Under the pieces are notes generated by a model. That model searched no databases. It saw nothing but the letters and a program-made list of their open reading frames with translations, and was not told the origin of the DNA. Source: Methylobrevis albus (lineage in GTDB: Bacteria; Pseudomonadota; Alphaproteobacteria; Rhizobiales; Pleomorphomonadaceae). From it: a stretch of 64,000 nucleotides of DNA. The translations under genes and the position numbers were made by a program. The stretch's first letter is position 1. Each line of letters begins with the position of its first letter. Shown here piece after piece: positions 45,935 through 55,304 of the stretch. The stretch is taken from contig NZ_JADZLT010000042.1 in the NCBI RefSeq assembly GCF_015904235.1, forward strand, positions 1 to 64,000, given 5' to 3'.

Positions 45935-46042
45935 GGGTGCGGCGACCAAGGCGGTCCCGGTAGAGTAACCTTCGGGCGTTGCGCTGGGGTCGCCCATCCA
46001 GCCCGATCGGGATTGGCCCGCCAGCAGCCGCAGCGGCGGGGA

Positions 46043-46777
46043 TCAGTAGTCGATGAAGCGCTCGTTGATCCAGCCGGTGCGGCCCTCGCAAGTGCCGGCA
46101 TTGACGGTGATGCGCACGAAGGTCGCATCATAGGCGCGGATCGGCTCGGACAGTGCCGTCACCGGCACGATGCCGCGCACTTCGCAGGCCCGCGGCCCGC
46201 TGCAATCGATCGAGGCGGGATCGATGCCGGCGATCTCCTTTACGAAGGGATCGCTGGTCATCGGGCCGAGAATCTGGTCGAGCAAGGTCTTGAACGGCGC
46301 GAACCGGGTGTCTGCATCCTCCCCGCCGAGGCGTCGCAGGTCCCACGCCGTCTGGAAGTGCATGCGGATCGCGGGATCGGTGCAGATCGCATGCTCGTAG
46401 TAGGTGCGTGAGCTCATGTCGAACAGCACGGGCACCGCCATCTGGTCACGGGGATTGATCCGGCTCGGCGTCGGCGGGCGGACGAGACCGAGAATGCAGG
46501 CGTGATAAATGCGCAGGACGTCGGGCCTCTGGGCTGGCTCGAACAGTTCAAGGAAGTTTGTCGTCACCTCCACGCCGCCACCGCGGCCGGACACATCATG
46601 ACCGAACAGGAAATCCTGGATCGCGCCAAGCTGATCGGAGGTGAGCGTGATGTTCATTCCCGCCGCGCAGGCCATGACGACCGACGGGTCGATCTGCAGG
46701 CGCTCCACCGGCTGCGCTGCGACGGGAGGCGGGGTGAGCAGCGCGATGAGCGCGAGGAAAAGGCAGAGCTTCTTCAC
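46043..46777 (-). CDS. Secreted protein, family not recognised
   Basis: About 244 residues from GTG 46777, which overlaps the upstream stop (GTGA) and has GGAG 6 bases before it. A signal peptide KKLCLFLALIALLTPPPVAA is clear, so the mature protein is extracytoplasmic. Cysteines at CAAGM, HACILG, AICTDP, DCSGPRACEVRG and GTCEGR suggest three disulfides. The C-terminal part, with VTALSEPIRAYDATFVRITV and GTCEGRTGWINERF, resembles a bacterial SH3-like module. No family recognised. It sits with its partner on the strand opposite the urease genes, between ureE and ureF. Confidence 0.7.
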   Translation of the reverse strand: MKKLCLFLALIALLTPPPVAAQPVERLQIDPSVVMACAAGMNITLTSDQLGAIQDFLFGHDVSGRGGGVEVTTNFLELFEPAQRPDVLRIYHACILGLVRPPTPSRINPRDQMAVPVLFDMSSRTYYEHAICTDPAIRMHFQTAWDLRRLGGEDADTRFAPFKTLLDQILGPMTSDPFVKEIAGIDPASIDCSGPRACEVRGIVPVTALSEPIRAYDATFVRITVNAGTCEGRTGWINERFIDY

Positions 46778-46983
46778 TCGCTCCTCCTCCGCCATGCGAG
46801 GTCGGCGAACGCCGTGGCATAGCCGCCGAGCGCGATGATCAGCCCCGTAAAACATTGGATCAGACTGGCCGAATAGGTTTGCCGGAAGTCCCATGGCAGG
46901 TAGGCCGATGCGAGGATCATCGCGCCGAGGCCAGCGATCAGAACGAGATAGACCTTGGCCACCATTCCAAGCCCGTGCATCAC
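46774..46983 (-). CDS. Small two-helix membrane protein
   Basis: 69 residues with two hydrophobic segments (VYLVLIAGLGAMILASAYL and IQCFTGLIIALGGYATAFADLAW) and a basic C-terminus (RRRSE). Start ATG 46983, alternatively 46965. Its stop overlaps the start of the secreted protein gene, so both are made together. Base composition is lower in GC than the surrounding genes, and no family is recognised. It is divergent from ureF, 54 bp away. Confidence 0.65.
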   Translation of the reverse strand: MMHGLGMVAKVYLVLIAGLGAMILASAYLPWDFRQTYSASLIQCFTGLIIALGGYATAFADLAWRRRSE

Positions 46984-47037
46984 TGGCTCTCCATCGTCGC
47001 TCCGCTACTGCGCCTATCAATTAGTGTATCCTGTCAT

Positions 47038-47717
47038 ATGAATAATCAAGAGTTGTATCGCCTGCTCGCCTGGCTCTCGCCTGCCTTTCCCGTCGGGGCG
47101 TTCACCTATTCGCATGGGCTGGAGTGGGCGATCGAGGCGGGGGACGTGACGGATGCGGCGTCGCTGACGGACTGGCTCGGTGCGGTGCTGCGGCATGGGG
47201 CGGGGTGGAACGACATGATCCTGTTCGCGCATGCCCACCGGGCCGCGGCGGCAGGGGACGTCCAGGCAATCGCGGCGCTCGCCGAACTCGGCCATGCACT
47301 CGGCGCCTCGAAGGAGCGGCGGCTGGAGGCGGGGGCGCAGGGGCGGGCGTTTGCCGAGGCGATCGGCAAGACCTGGGGCTCGGCGACGCTCAATGCGCTC
47401 GCCGCGCACGCGCCGCGGGCGCCGCTGCCCTATGCGGTCGCGGTCGCGGTGGCGGCGGCCGACCACGGCCTGCCGCTCGGCCGGGCGGCGGAGGCGACGC
47501 TGGCGGCGTTCAGCGCCAACGTGGTGTCGGCGGCGGTACGCGCGGTGCCGCTCGGCCAGACCGACGGGCAGCGGGTGATCGTGGCGCTCGAGAAGGTGGT
47601 GGCGGAGGTCGCGTCTGGCGCTATCATCGCGCCGCTCGACGCGATCGGCGGCGCCGCGATCGCCGCCGACATCGCCTCGATGCGGCACGAGACCCAGTAC
47701 ACGAGGCTTTTCCGCTC

Positions 47718-47721
<4 letters not shown>
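47038..47721 (+). CDS. ureF: Urease accessory protein UreF
   Basis: A 227-residue helical accessory protein, the GTPase-regulating partner of UreG in nickel insertion. Motifs: [67 protein letters not shown] and C-terminal [13 protein letters not shown]. Complete. The first codons (AATAATCAAGAGTTG) are unusually AT-rich, fitting translation initiation next to the divergent pair. Overlaps ureG by an ATGA. Confidence 0.95.
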
Positions 47722-48338
<617 letters not shown>

Positions 48339-48356
48339 TCCGGCGCCCGGCGGAAC

Positions 48357-49253
48357 TCAGCCGCGCGCGGCGTCGCGGATCGCGGCGGCGAAGCGGGCGA
48401 TGACCTCCGAGACGGCCGGGCGGTCGCCGCGCTCGAACAGCACGGCCTCGCTCGCCGGCAGCGGCGGCAGGCCGTCGGGGGGCCCAAGGGTGCGCACGCC
48501 GGCCGGCACATGGCGCAGGCCGAAGCAGCCGACGCCGAGGCCGGCGGCGACCGCGGCCTGGATCGCTGCGAGACCGCGGCTCGACATCACCTCGGTCCAC
48601 GGCAGGCCGGCGGCCTCCAGCGCCGTCACGGCGGCGACGCGGGCGTTGCACGGTGCGCCGATGGTGGCGAGCGGCACCGGCTCGCCCGGCAGCAGCACCA
48701 GCGACGGCGCCGCCGCCCAGACGAGATCGTCGCGAAACAGCATCCGCCCGGCGCCGCTGCGCTCGCGGGCGTCCTCGGCCCGGCCGGGCTCGGCGGCGAT
48801 GTTGCGGCGGACGATCACCGCGTCGAGCTGGCCACGGTCGAATTCGTCGATCAGCGTGTCGGAGAGGCCGAGCTGCACGCGGATCCGCAGCCGCGGCGCC
48901 AGCGCCCGCATCGCGGACAGCGCGGCGGTCAGGTGGTGGCCGCCGGCGTGCTCGCTGATGCCGATGGCGAGTTCCATCGGCGCATCCTTCGCGGCCGCGC
49001 GGCGCAGCGCCTCGTCGTGCACGGCGAGGATGCGGCGGGCGTCGGCGAGGAAGTCGGCGCCGAACGGTGTCAGCGCCACGCTGCGCGGGTTTCGTTCGAA
49101 CAGCGCCCGGCCGATGCGCTCCTCGAGCTTCTTCACCCGCACGCTGATCGCCGATTGGGTCGCGCCGAGGCGGTCGCCGGCCTGGGTGAAGCTCAGGCTG
49201 TCGGAGAGCACGGCGAAGGTGCGCAGGAGATCGATGTCGAGGACGACCGTCAT
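48357..49253 (-). CDS. LysR-family transcriptional regulator
   Basis: A 298-residue LTTR. The winged helix-turn-helix (IDLLRTFAVLSDSLSFTQAGDRLGATQSAISVRVKKLEERIGRALFER) occupies the first 60 residues, followed by the periplasmic-binding-protein-like effector domain. It is divergent from the tautomerase gene, 115 bp away, with a palindrome in between. LTTRs in this position usually regulate the divergent gene. Its effector is unknown. It has no clear link to the urease genes. Confidence 0.9.
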   Translation of the reverse strand: MTVVLDIDLLRTFAVLSDSLSFTQAGDRLGATQSAISVRVKKLEERIGRALFERNPRSVALTPFGADFLADARRILAVHDEALRRAAAKDAPMELAIGISEHAGGHHLTAALSAMRALAPRLRIRVQLGLSDTLIDEFDRGQLDAVIVRRNIAAEPGRAEDARERSGAGRMLFRDDLVWAAAPSLVLLPGEPVPLATIGAPCNARVAAVTALEAAGLPWTEVMSSRGLAAIQAAVAAGLGVGCFGLRHVPAGVRTLGPPDGLPPLPASEAVLFERGDRPAVSEVIARFAAAIRDAARG

Positions 49254-49269
49254 TTGATCATTCCAAAGT

Positions 49270-49289
49270 GATATAGGTTCGATGATATC
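49270..49289. promoter_or_regulatory. Candidate LTTR operator
   Basis: GATAT and ATATC arms flank 10 bases (AGGTTCGATG), 17 bp upstream of the LysR start. It fits an autoregulatory LysR site in place and symmetry but not the exact T-N11-A pattern. Confidence 0.35.
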
Positions 49290-49368
49290 TATTCGTTTCC
49301 GGAATTTCAATGTCGGTCCTATGCCTGTTTGCAGGGGCCGCCGTCGCGGCCCGGTGGAGGACCCGACG

Positions 49369-49827
49369 ATGCCGATCCTGCAGCTCACCTACGCCGCCGC
49401 CGCCGGCCGGCGCCCGCCGGCCCGGCCGGAGATCGCCCGCGCCGTGCTCGGGCCGACCGCCGCGATCCTGAAGAAGAAGCCCGAGCTGACGGCATTGACG
49501 CTCCGTGCCGTCGACCCTGAGGACTGGTTCATCGCCGGCACGGCGCTCGCCCGGCACGGGCTCGGCAGCTTCTTCCTCGAAATCCGCATCACCGACGGCA
49601 CCAACACGAAGGCCGAAAAGGCCGCCTACATCGCCGCGGTGTTCGCCGCGCTGCGAGACCTGCTCGGGCCGCTGCATGCCGAAAGCTACGTCCACGTCGA
49701 CGACGTCCGCGCCGAGGCCTATGGCTACGGCGGGCTCACGCAGGAGTTTCGCTTCATCGCCGACCGGATCGACGCGGAGGAGCGGGAGCGCCGCTCCGAC
49801 CGGGCGCTCGCCCACGGGGTGCGCTGA
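49369..49827 (+). CDS. Tautomerase-superfamily protein
   Basis: A 152-residue protein beginning MPILQLTYAAAAG, so that removal of Met exposes the catalytic Pro1 of the 4-oxalocrotonate tautomerase fold. The internal ILKKKPELTALTLRAVDPEDWFIAG, EIRITDGTNTKAEKAAYIAAVFAAL and YVHVDDVRAEAYGYGG indicate a two-module (fused) tautomerase. ATG 49369 is preceded by GGTGGAGG. Divergent from the LysR gene, which is its probable regulator. The substrate is unknown. Confidence 0.85.
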   Translation: MPILQLTYAAAAGRRPPARPEIARAVLGPTAAILKKKPELTALTLRAVDPEDWFIAGTALARHGLGSFFLEIRITDGTNTKAEKAAYIAAVFAALRDLLGPLHAESYVHVDDVRAEAYGYGGLTQEFRFIADRIDAEERERRSDRALAHGVR

Positions 49828-49982
49828 ACTCGCGGCCGTGGTCCGGCGCCCGCGCTCATGGCTCCCATGCGCCGGGCGGCCGCGTCGCCCCGGCGCGGCG
49901 GGTTGTGGCGCGGGGCGGCACGGTCTACGAGGAAGCTGCGGCCCGCGCGCGGGATGCGCCCGATCAAGCGCCCGGAAGCCCG

Positions 49983-50927
49983 ATGTCCTCCATCGTCGAC
50001 AACGTCCTGCCCATCTTCGCCCTGATCGCGATCGGCTGGGTGGCGGGGGCCGCCGGGCTGCTGAAGCCGGCCGTCGGCGATGCTCTCGGCGAGTTCGTGT
50101 TCCGCCTCGCAGTGCCGGTGCTGCTGTTTCGCACCATCGTCAACGCCGATTTCGCCGACGCCTCGCCCTGGGGCCTGTGGCTGTCCTATTTCACCGGCGT
50201 CGCCGTGACCTGGACGGCCGGGCACCTGATCGCGACGCGGCTGTTCGGCCGCGACCGGCGCATCGGCGTCGTCGCGGGCGTCTCGTCGGCGTTTGCCAAC
50301 AACGTCTTCATCGGCCTGCCGCTGGTCGAGCGCATCCTCGATGCGCGCGGCATGGTGGCGCTGTCGATCCTGCTCTCGGTGCATCTGCCGGTGATGATGA
50401 TCGCCGGCACGCTGATGATGGAGCGGGCCGAGCGGCGCGAGGCGGGGACGCCCGGCCAGTCGGTGCTGGCGATCCTGCGCCAGGTCGCCGTCAACCTCGT
50501 GCGCAACCCGCTGGTGATCGGCCTCACCGCCGGTTCGCTGGTGCATCTCGCCGGCATCCCGGTCACCGGCGTGCCGGCGGCGGTGATGGAGCAGCTCGCC
50601 AACTGCGCGGCGCCGGCGGCGCTGGTCTCGATGGGCCTCGGCCTGCGCCGCTACGGCATCTCGGGCAACGTCGGGCCGGCGCTGGTGATGACGGCGCTGA
50701 AGCTCGTCGCGCTGCCGGCGACGGTGCTGCTGGTCGCCCGGCTGATCGGGCTCGACCCGGTCTGGACCGCGGCGCTGGTGCTCACCGCCTCGGTGCCGAC
50801 CGGCATCAACGCCTATCTCATCGCCAATCACTTCGGCGTCGGCCACGGCCTCGCCTCGTCGGTGATCACGCTGACGACGGCGCTCGGGGCGATCTCGGTG
50901 TCGATCTGGGCGCTGCTGCTCACCTGA
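49983..50927 (+). CDS. AEC-family transporter
   Basis: A 314-residue membrane protein of the auxin efflux carrier-like family (bile/arsenite/riboflavin transporter superfamily). About ten hydrophobic helices in two inverted halves are visible, with the crossover motifs AVPVLLFRTI, SSAFANNVFIGLPLVERIL and the late ASVPTGINAYLIANHFG. Members transport dicarboxylates and amino acids or act as exporters; the substrate is not predictable. It follows the tautomerase by 155 bp on the same strand. Confidence 0.9.
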   Translation: MSSIVDNVLPIFALIAIGWVAGAAGLLKPAVGDALGEFVFRLAVPVLLFRTIVNADFADASPWGLWLSYFTGVAVTWTAGHLIATRLFGRDRRIGVVAGVSSAFANNVFIGLPLVERILDARGMVALSILLSVHLPVMMIAGTLMMERAERREAGTPGQSVLAILRQVAVNLVRNPLVIGLTAGSLVHLAGIPVTGVPAAVMEQLANCAAPAALVSMGLGLRRYGISGNVGPALVMTALKLVALPATVLLVARLIGLDPVWTAALVLTASVPTGINAYLIANHFGVGHGLASSVITLTTALGAISVSIWALLLT

Positions 50928-50931
50928 CCGG

Positions 50932-51777
50932 TCAGCCGAGGCCGACCAGCCGGCGCACGTCGGCGGGCGTCGCGCCCTCGGCGCGCAAGGTCCGCAGGCT
51001 CGCCGCCCCCTCCGACTTCGAGAGCTTGCGCCCGTCGGCACCCAGCACCAGCCGGTGGTGGCGATAGCGCGGCGCGGGCAGGCCGAGCAGTTGCTGCAGC
51101 AGCCGGTGCACCGCCGTCGCGGCAAAGAGGTCGGCGCCGCGCACCACGTCCGTCACCCCTTGTGCCCCATCGTCGACGACGACGGCGAGGTGGTAGCTCG
51201 CCGGGGCGTCTTTCCGGGCGAGCACCACGTCGCCCCAGGCGGCCGGGTCGGCGGTGATCGGGGCCGGGGTGCCGTCGGCCGCGTCCTCGCGCCAGCCCGG
51301 CGTGCCCGCGCGGGCGATGGCGCGGGCCATGTCGAGGCGCAGCGCATGCGGTTCGCCGGCCAGGATCCGGGTCCGGGCGGCGGCGTGGGGATCGTCGCGG
51401 CCGAAGCCTGGGTAGACCGGGGCGCCGTCGGGATCGTGCGGCCAGTCCGGCCGGGCGGCGACGAAGGCGCGGATCTCGCCGCGGCTCGCGAACGAGGTAT
51501 AGACGAGGCCCATGCCGGCGAGGCGATCGAGGGCGGCGCGGTAGTCGGGGCCGTGCGCCGACTGCCGCCGCACCGGGCGTTCGTAGGCGATGCCGAGCCA
51601 GTCGAGGTCATCCAGAATGCGCGCCTCGAATTCGGGTCGGGCGCGGCTCGTGTCGATGTCCTCGATCCGCACCAGCATGCGCCCGCCGGTCGCCCGCGCG
51701 AGATCATGGTTGAGGAGCGCCGACAGGGCGTGGCCGAGGTGCAGGTCGCCGTTCGGCGACGGCGCGAAGCGAAACAC
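50932..51777 (-). CDS. gluQ: Glutamyl-Q tRNA(Asp) synthetase
   Basis: A 281-residue truncated class I synthetase that puts Glu on queuosine at position 34 of tRNA-Asp. HLGH (HIGH motif) is near residues 13-16 and KLSKS near residue 249; there is no anticodon-binding domain. The whole protein contains no cysteine: the zinc-binding CxC of E. coli GluQRS is SFAS here and the second Cys pair is gone. This is known for alphaproteobacterial versions. The annotated start is GTG 51777 and gives the family FRFAPSPNG opening, so a few residues could be missing upstream. Convergent with the AEC transporter (4 bp apart). Confidence 0.9.
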   Translation of the reverse strand: MFRFAPSPNGDLHLGHALSALLNHDLARATGGRMLVRIEDIDTSRARPEFEARILDDLDWLGIAYERPVRRQSAHGPDYRAALDRLAGMGLVYTSFASRGEIRAFVAARPDWPHDPDGAPVYPGFGRDDPHAAARTRILAGEPHALRLDMARAIARAGTPGWREDAADGTPAPITADPAAWGDVVLARKDAPASYHLAVVVDDGAQGVTDVVRGADLFAATAVHRLLQQLLGLPAPRYRHHRLVLGADGRKLSKSEGAASLRTLRAEGATPADVRRLVGLG

Positions 51778-51967
51778 GCGTCGGCCCGCGGCGGGCTCGG
51801 CGGCAGCTGTCGAAGGCGGGATGTCGGATGGGGCGGAAATCGGTCTCGGCCTTCGAACGATGCAACGCGGGGCGACGGCAGACGGCCGGGGCAGGGGTTG
51901 CAGGGCGGGGCTTCCCTCGCCGGGCCGGCGCGACCATTATCGCCGCTTCCGAGGCGAGGACAAACCC

Positions 51968-52609
51968 ATGCGCCGCCTGCTTACCGATGCCGACATGGCC
52001 GAGGGCCTAGAGGCGCTCGCCCGCCTCGACCCGCGCCTCGTGCCCGTGATCGCCGAGACCGGGCCCGTGGCGCTGCGCTACCGGGCACCGGGCTTCGAGG
52101 GCGTGGCGCGGATCGTGGTGGCGCAGCAGCTCTCGGTCGCCAGCGCCGCGGCGATCTGGGGCCGGGTCGAGGCGCGGATCGGCGCGGTCGACGCGGCGGC
52201 CTTTGCCGCCGTGCCGCCCGAAGAACTCCGCGCGTGCGGCCTTTCGGCCGGCAAGCTGAAGACGCTCGGCGCGGTCGCTACGGCGGTGACCGAGGGGCTC
52301 GATCTCGAGGCGCTCGCCGAGGCCGCGCCCGACGACGCGGTGGAGGCACTGGTGCGCATTCCCGGCATCGGCCGCTGGACGGCGGAGATCTTCCTGCTGT
52401 TTTGCGCCCGCAACGCCGACATCTTCCCGGCCGGCGACCTCGCGCTGCAGGTTGCGGCCGCCGACGCCTTCGGCCTCGAGGCGCGGCCGAAGGAAGCCGT
52501 GATGCGCGAGATCGCCGCGCCCTGGTCGCCGTGGCGCGGCGTAGCGGCGAAGCTGTTCTGGGCCTATTATAAGGTTCGCCGCGAAGGGCGGACCGCGTTG
52601 CCGGTCTGA
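51968..52609 (+). CDS. DNA-3-methyladenine glycosylase (AlkA family)
   Basis: A 213-residue base-excision enzyme of the HhH-GPD superfamily. IVVAQQLSVASAAAIWGRV opens the domain, the helix-hairpin-helix is VRIPGIGRWTAEIFLLF and the catalytic Asp is in FPAGDLALQ. No iron-sulfur cysteines, so AlkA rather than Nth type. Removes alkylated bases such as 3-methyladenine. ATG 51968 is the likely start, after AGGACAAACCC. Confidence 0.9.
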   Translation: MRRLLTDADMAEGLEALARLDPRLVPVIAETGPVALRYRAPGFEGVARIVVAQQLSVASAAAIWGRVEARIGAVDAAAFAAVPPEELRACGLSAGKLKTLGAVATAVTEGLDLEALAEAAPDDAVEALVRIPGIGRWTAEIFLLFCARNADIFPAGDLALQVAAADAFGLEARPKEAVMREIAAPWSPWRGVAAKLFWAYYKVRREGRTALPV

Positions 52610-52674
52610 GCCCTCCGGGCGGGTCCGGCCCGCGGCCGTCCCTTCCGCTCTCCCAACGTCAACGGTAAGCCCCC

Positions 52675-53322
52675 ATGTCCGTGATCGACGGCCCTCGCCT
52701 CGCCCCCGTGTCCGGGCGCCCCGCCACCAGCCTCGTCGTGTTCCTGCACGGCTACGGCGCCGACGGGCGCGACCTGATCGACATCGGTCGCAGCTGGGCG
52801 CCGGAACTGCCCGACTGCGCCTTCGTCTCGCCGCATGCGCCCGAGCCCTGCGGCATGGCGCCGACCGGGCGACAGTGGTTTCCGCTCACCCTGCGCGATC
52901 CGACCGAATACTGGCGCGGCGCCGTCCACGCCGCGCCGGCGCTGCACGGCTTCCTCGACGCCGAGCGGGCGCGGCTGCAGATCGCGGAGAACCGCATCGT
53001 GCTGGTCGGCTTCAGCCAGGGCACCATGATGGCGCTGCACGTCGGCCTGCGCCGGCCGTCGGCGCCCGGCGCGATCATCGGCTATTCCGGCAAGCTCGCC
53101 GGGCCGGAGCATCTCGGCGAGGTCAAGGTGAAGCCGCCGATCACGCTGATCCACGGCGACCGCGACGAGGTGCTGCCGATCGACCTCTTGTTCGAGGCGA
53201 CCGATGCGCTGGGCGCCGCGGATATTCCGGTCAGCTTCCACATCTCGCCCGGCGTCGGCCACGGCATCGACCAGCGCGGCCTGCTGCTCGGCCTCGCCGC
53301 CGTGCGCGAGGCGCTCGGCTGA
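52675..53322 (+). CDS. Carboxylesterase/phospholipase-family alpha/beta hydrolase
   Basis: A 215-residue cytoplasmic serine hydrolase of the acyl-protein-thioesterase-like group. Motifs: VFLHGYGADGRDL (oxyanion), VGFSQGTMMALH (nucleophile Ser), HGDRDEVLPIDLL (Asp), GVGHGIDQRG (His). Complete triad. No signal peptide. It follows the glycosylase by 65 bp on the same strand. Confidence 0.9.
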   Translation: MSVIDGPRLAPVSGRPATSLVVFLHGYGADGRDLIDIGRSWAPELPDCAFVSPHAPEPCGMAPTGRQWFPLTLRDPTEYWRGAVHAAPALHGFLDAERARLQIAENRIVLVGFSQGTMMALHVGLRRPSAPGAIIGYSGKLAGPEHLGEVKVKPPITLIHGDRDEVLPIDLLFEATDALGAADIPVSFHISPGVGHGIDQRGLLLGLAAVREALG

Positions 53323-53433
53323 GGCGCGGCGCGGCGATGTTCATCGGCGCGATTCGGCCTATATGCTGGCGCTGAATTTCAGGGCGGGCCGGGCGACGGG
53401 GGTTGCCGCGGCCATCAATCGACGGGTCGATCC

Positions 53434-53628
53434 ATGTCCACGCTGTTCCAGGTCCTCGTTCCCGTCGCGGTCGGTGCCGTCGGCATCGTGCTCTTGATGG
53501 GCCTCTTCAACATGATGCGCGGCGGCAACGCCAACACGTCGCAGAAGCTGATGCGCTGGCGCGTCGGGCTGCAGGCGGTGGCGGTGGCGGTGATCATGGT
53601 GGCGATCTGGCTGCAGCAGTCCGCCTGA
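53434..53628 (+). CDS. Twin transmembrane helix small protein (HIG1-like)
   Basis: 64 residues with two membrane helices (VLVPVAVGAVGIVLLMGLF and LQAVAVAVIMVAIWLQ) joined by NMMRGGNANTSQKLMRWRVG, which contains the QKLMRWRV motif of HIG1 domains. In mitochondria HIG1 proteins assist cytochrome oxidase; the bacterial ones are unstudied. This gene precedes the cobalamin adenosyltransferase in many Hyphomicrobiales. Confidence 0.88.
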   Translation: MSTLFQVLVPVAVGAVGIVLLMGLFNMMRGGNANTSQKLMRWRVGLQAVAVAVIMVAIWLQQSA

Positions 53629-53738
53629 CGCGGCGCTCGCGGCGCCGATTGTCGCAGGCGGCCACGGCGGTCGCCGCGACGGTGTATAGGCTACCGGCGC
53701 GCTGCGGCGGCGCGGCGCGGCAGGCTCCCGGAGGTTTC

Positions 53739-54317
53739 ATGGTCGTCCTCAACAAGATCTACACGCGCACCGGCGACGACGGCACGACCGCGCTCGGCTC
53801 GGGCGAGCGGCGGGCGAAGTACGACGTCCGCGTCGCGAGCTACGGCACCGTCGACGAGACCAACGCCGCCGTCGGCCTCGCCCGGCTGCACCTCGCCGCC
53901 GAGCCGGAGCTCGACGCGGTGCTCGGGCGGATCCAGAACGACCTCTTCGACCTCGGCGCCGATCTCGCGACGCCGGAGACCGAGGAGCCGCCGCCCTACG
54001 AGCCGCTGCGCATCACCGCCGGCCAGGTCGCGGCGATCGAACAGGCGATCGATCACCTCAACAAGGACCTGAAGCCGCTGCGCTCTTTCGTCCTGCCGGG
54101 CGGGGCGGCCGCGGCGGCCTACCTGCACCTCTGCCGCACGGTGAGCCGGCGCGCGGAGCGGCTGACGGTGGAGCTGTCGCACCAGCCCGGCGAGAAGGTG
54201 AACCCGGAGGCGGTGAAGTACCTCAACCGCCTGTCCGATTTCTTCTTCGTCGCCTCGCGCTGGGTCAACGGCCGCGGCGCCGACGACGTGCTCTGGGTGC
54301 CCGGCAAGAACCGCTGA
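53739..54317 (+). CDS. Cob(I)alamin adenosyltransferase (PduO type)
   Basis: A 192-residue four-helix ATP:corrinoid adenosyltransferase that makes adenosylcobalamin. [24 protein letters not shown] holds the ATP-binding loop, [10 protein letters not shown] the second ATP site and [11 protein letters not shown] plus [15 protein letters not shown] the corrinoid/active-site helix. ATG 53739 has GGAGG six bases upstream. No B12 riboswitch precedes it. Confidence 0.95.
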   Translation: MVVLNKIYTRTGDDGTTALGSGERRAKYDVRVASYGTVDETNAAVGLARLHLAAEPELDAVLGRIQNDLFDLGADLATPETEEPPPYEPLRITAGQVAAIEQAIDHLNKDLKPLRSFVLPGGAAAAAYLHLCRTVSRRAERLTVELSHQPGEKVNPEAVKYLNRLSDFFFVASRWVNGRGADDVLWVPGKNR

Positions 54318-54531
54318 GCGAAGCCCCGATCGGCACGGCATCGGGGCCGTCCGGCGCGGCCGGGACTGCGACGCGAGCGGCGTTGACAGCGCTCGGCCAA
54401 GGCCTTTACGGTCCCTCGACCAAAAAATGCCGCAGTGCGGCAGGCAGCGATGCCGGGCGTCCAACCGGCCGTCCGGATCTCGCTCGCCGCCACGACGCGC
54501 GGATGCCACAAAAGGTCCTGGAGGCCGGCGA

Positions 54532-55281
54532 ATGAAGATCCTGGTGCCCGTCAAGCGGGTTGTCGACTACAACGTCAAGATCCGCGTCAAGCCCGACGGG
54601 TCCGGCGTCGATCTCGCCAACGTCAAGATGTCGATGAACCCCTTCGACGAAATCGCCGTCGAAGAGGCGCTGCGGATCAAGGAAGCCGGCAAGGCGACCG
54701 AGGTCGTCGTGGTCTCGATCGGCCCGGCGCAGGCGCAGGAAACCCTGCGCACCGGCCTCGCCATGGGCGCCGACCGCGGCATCCTCGTGCAGGTCGACGG
54801 CACGGTCGAGCCGCTCGCCGTCGCCAAGATCCTGAAGGCGATCGCGCTCGAGGAGCAGCCCGGGCTGATCATCCTCGGCAAGCAGGCGATCGACGACGAC
54901 TGCAACCAGACCGGCCAGATGCTGGCGGCGCTGCTCGGCTGGGGCCAGGGCACGTTTGCCTCCAAGGTCGTGCCGGCGGAGGGCACCGTCGACGTCACCC
55001 GCGAGATCGACGGCGGCCTGCAGACCGTGCAGCTGAAGCTGCCGGCGGTGGTGACGACGGACCTGCGGCTCAACGAGCCGCGCTATGCCTCGCTGCCCAA
55101 CATCATGAAGGCGAAGAAGAAGCCGCTCGAGACGAAGTCGGCCGCCGACTACGGCGTCGACACCGCCCCGCGGCTCACCGTGGTGAAGACCGCCGAGCCC
55201 GCCGGCCGCCAGGCGGGCATCAAGGTCGGCTCCGCCGCCGAACTCGTCGCCAAGCTGCGCCAGGAAGCCGGCGTTCTCTGA
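54532..55281 (+). CDS. etfB: Electron transfer flavoprotein beta subunit
   Basis: A 249-residue AMP-binding subunit. [56 protein letters not shown] and [25 protein letters not shown] are all typical of group I EtfB. With EtfA it collects electrons from acyl-CoA and other dehydrogenases and passes them to the quinone pool via ETF-QO. Start ATG after GGAGGCCGGCGA. Confidence 0.98.
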   Translation: MKILVPVKRVVDYNVKIRVKPDGSGVDLANVKMSMNPFDEIAVEEALRIKEAGKATEVVVVSIGPAQAQETLRTGLAMGADRGILVQVDGTVEPLAVAKILKAIALEEQPGLIILGKQAIDDDCNQTGQMLAALLGWGQGTFASKVVPAEGTVDVTREIDGGLQTVQLKLPAVVTTDLRLNEPRYASLPNIMKAKKKPLETKSAADYGVDTAPRLTVVKTAEPAGRQAGIKVGSAAELVAKLRQEAGVL

Positions 55282-55304
55282 TCGCCCGAGGGAAGACAAC
55301 GACA

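Noticed and set aside
44777..45997. Minus-strand frame with Met/Val/Ile-rich repeats that looks like membrane helices
   Set aside because: The hydrophobic repeats are just the antisense reading of the CAT/GAT repeats coding the UreE His tail.
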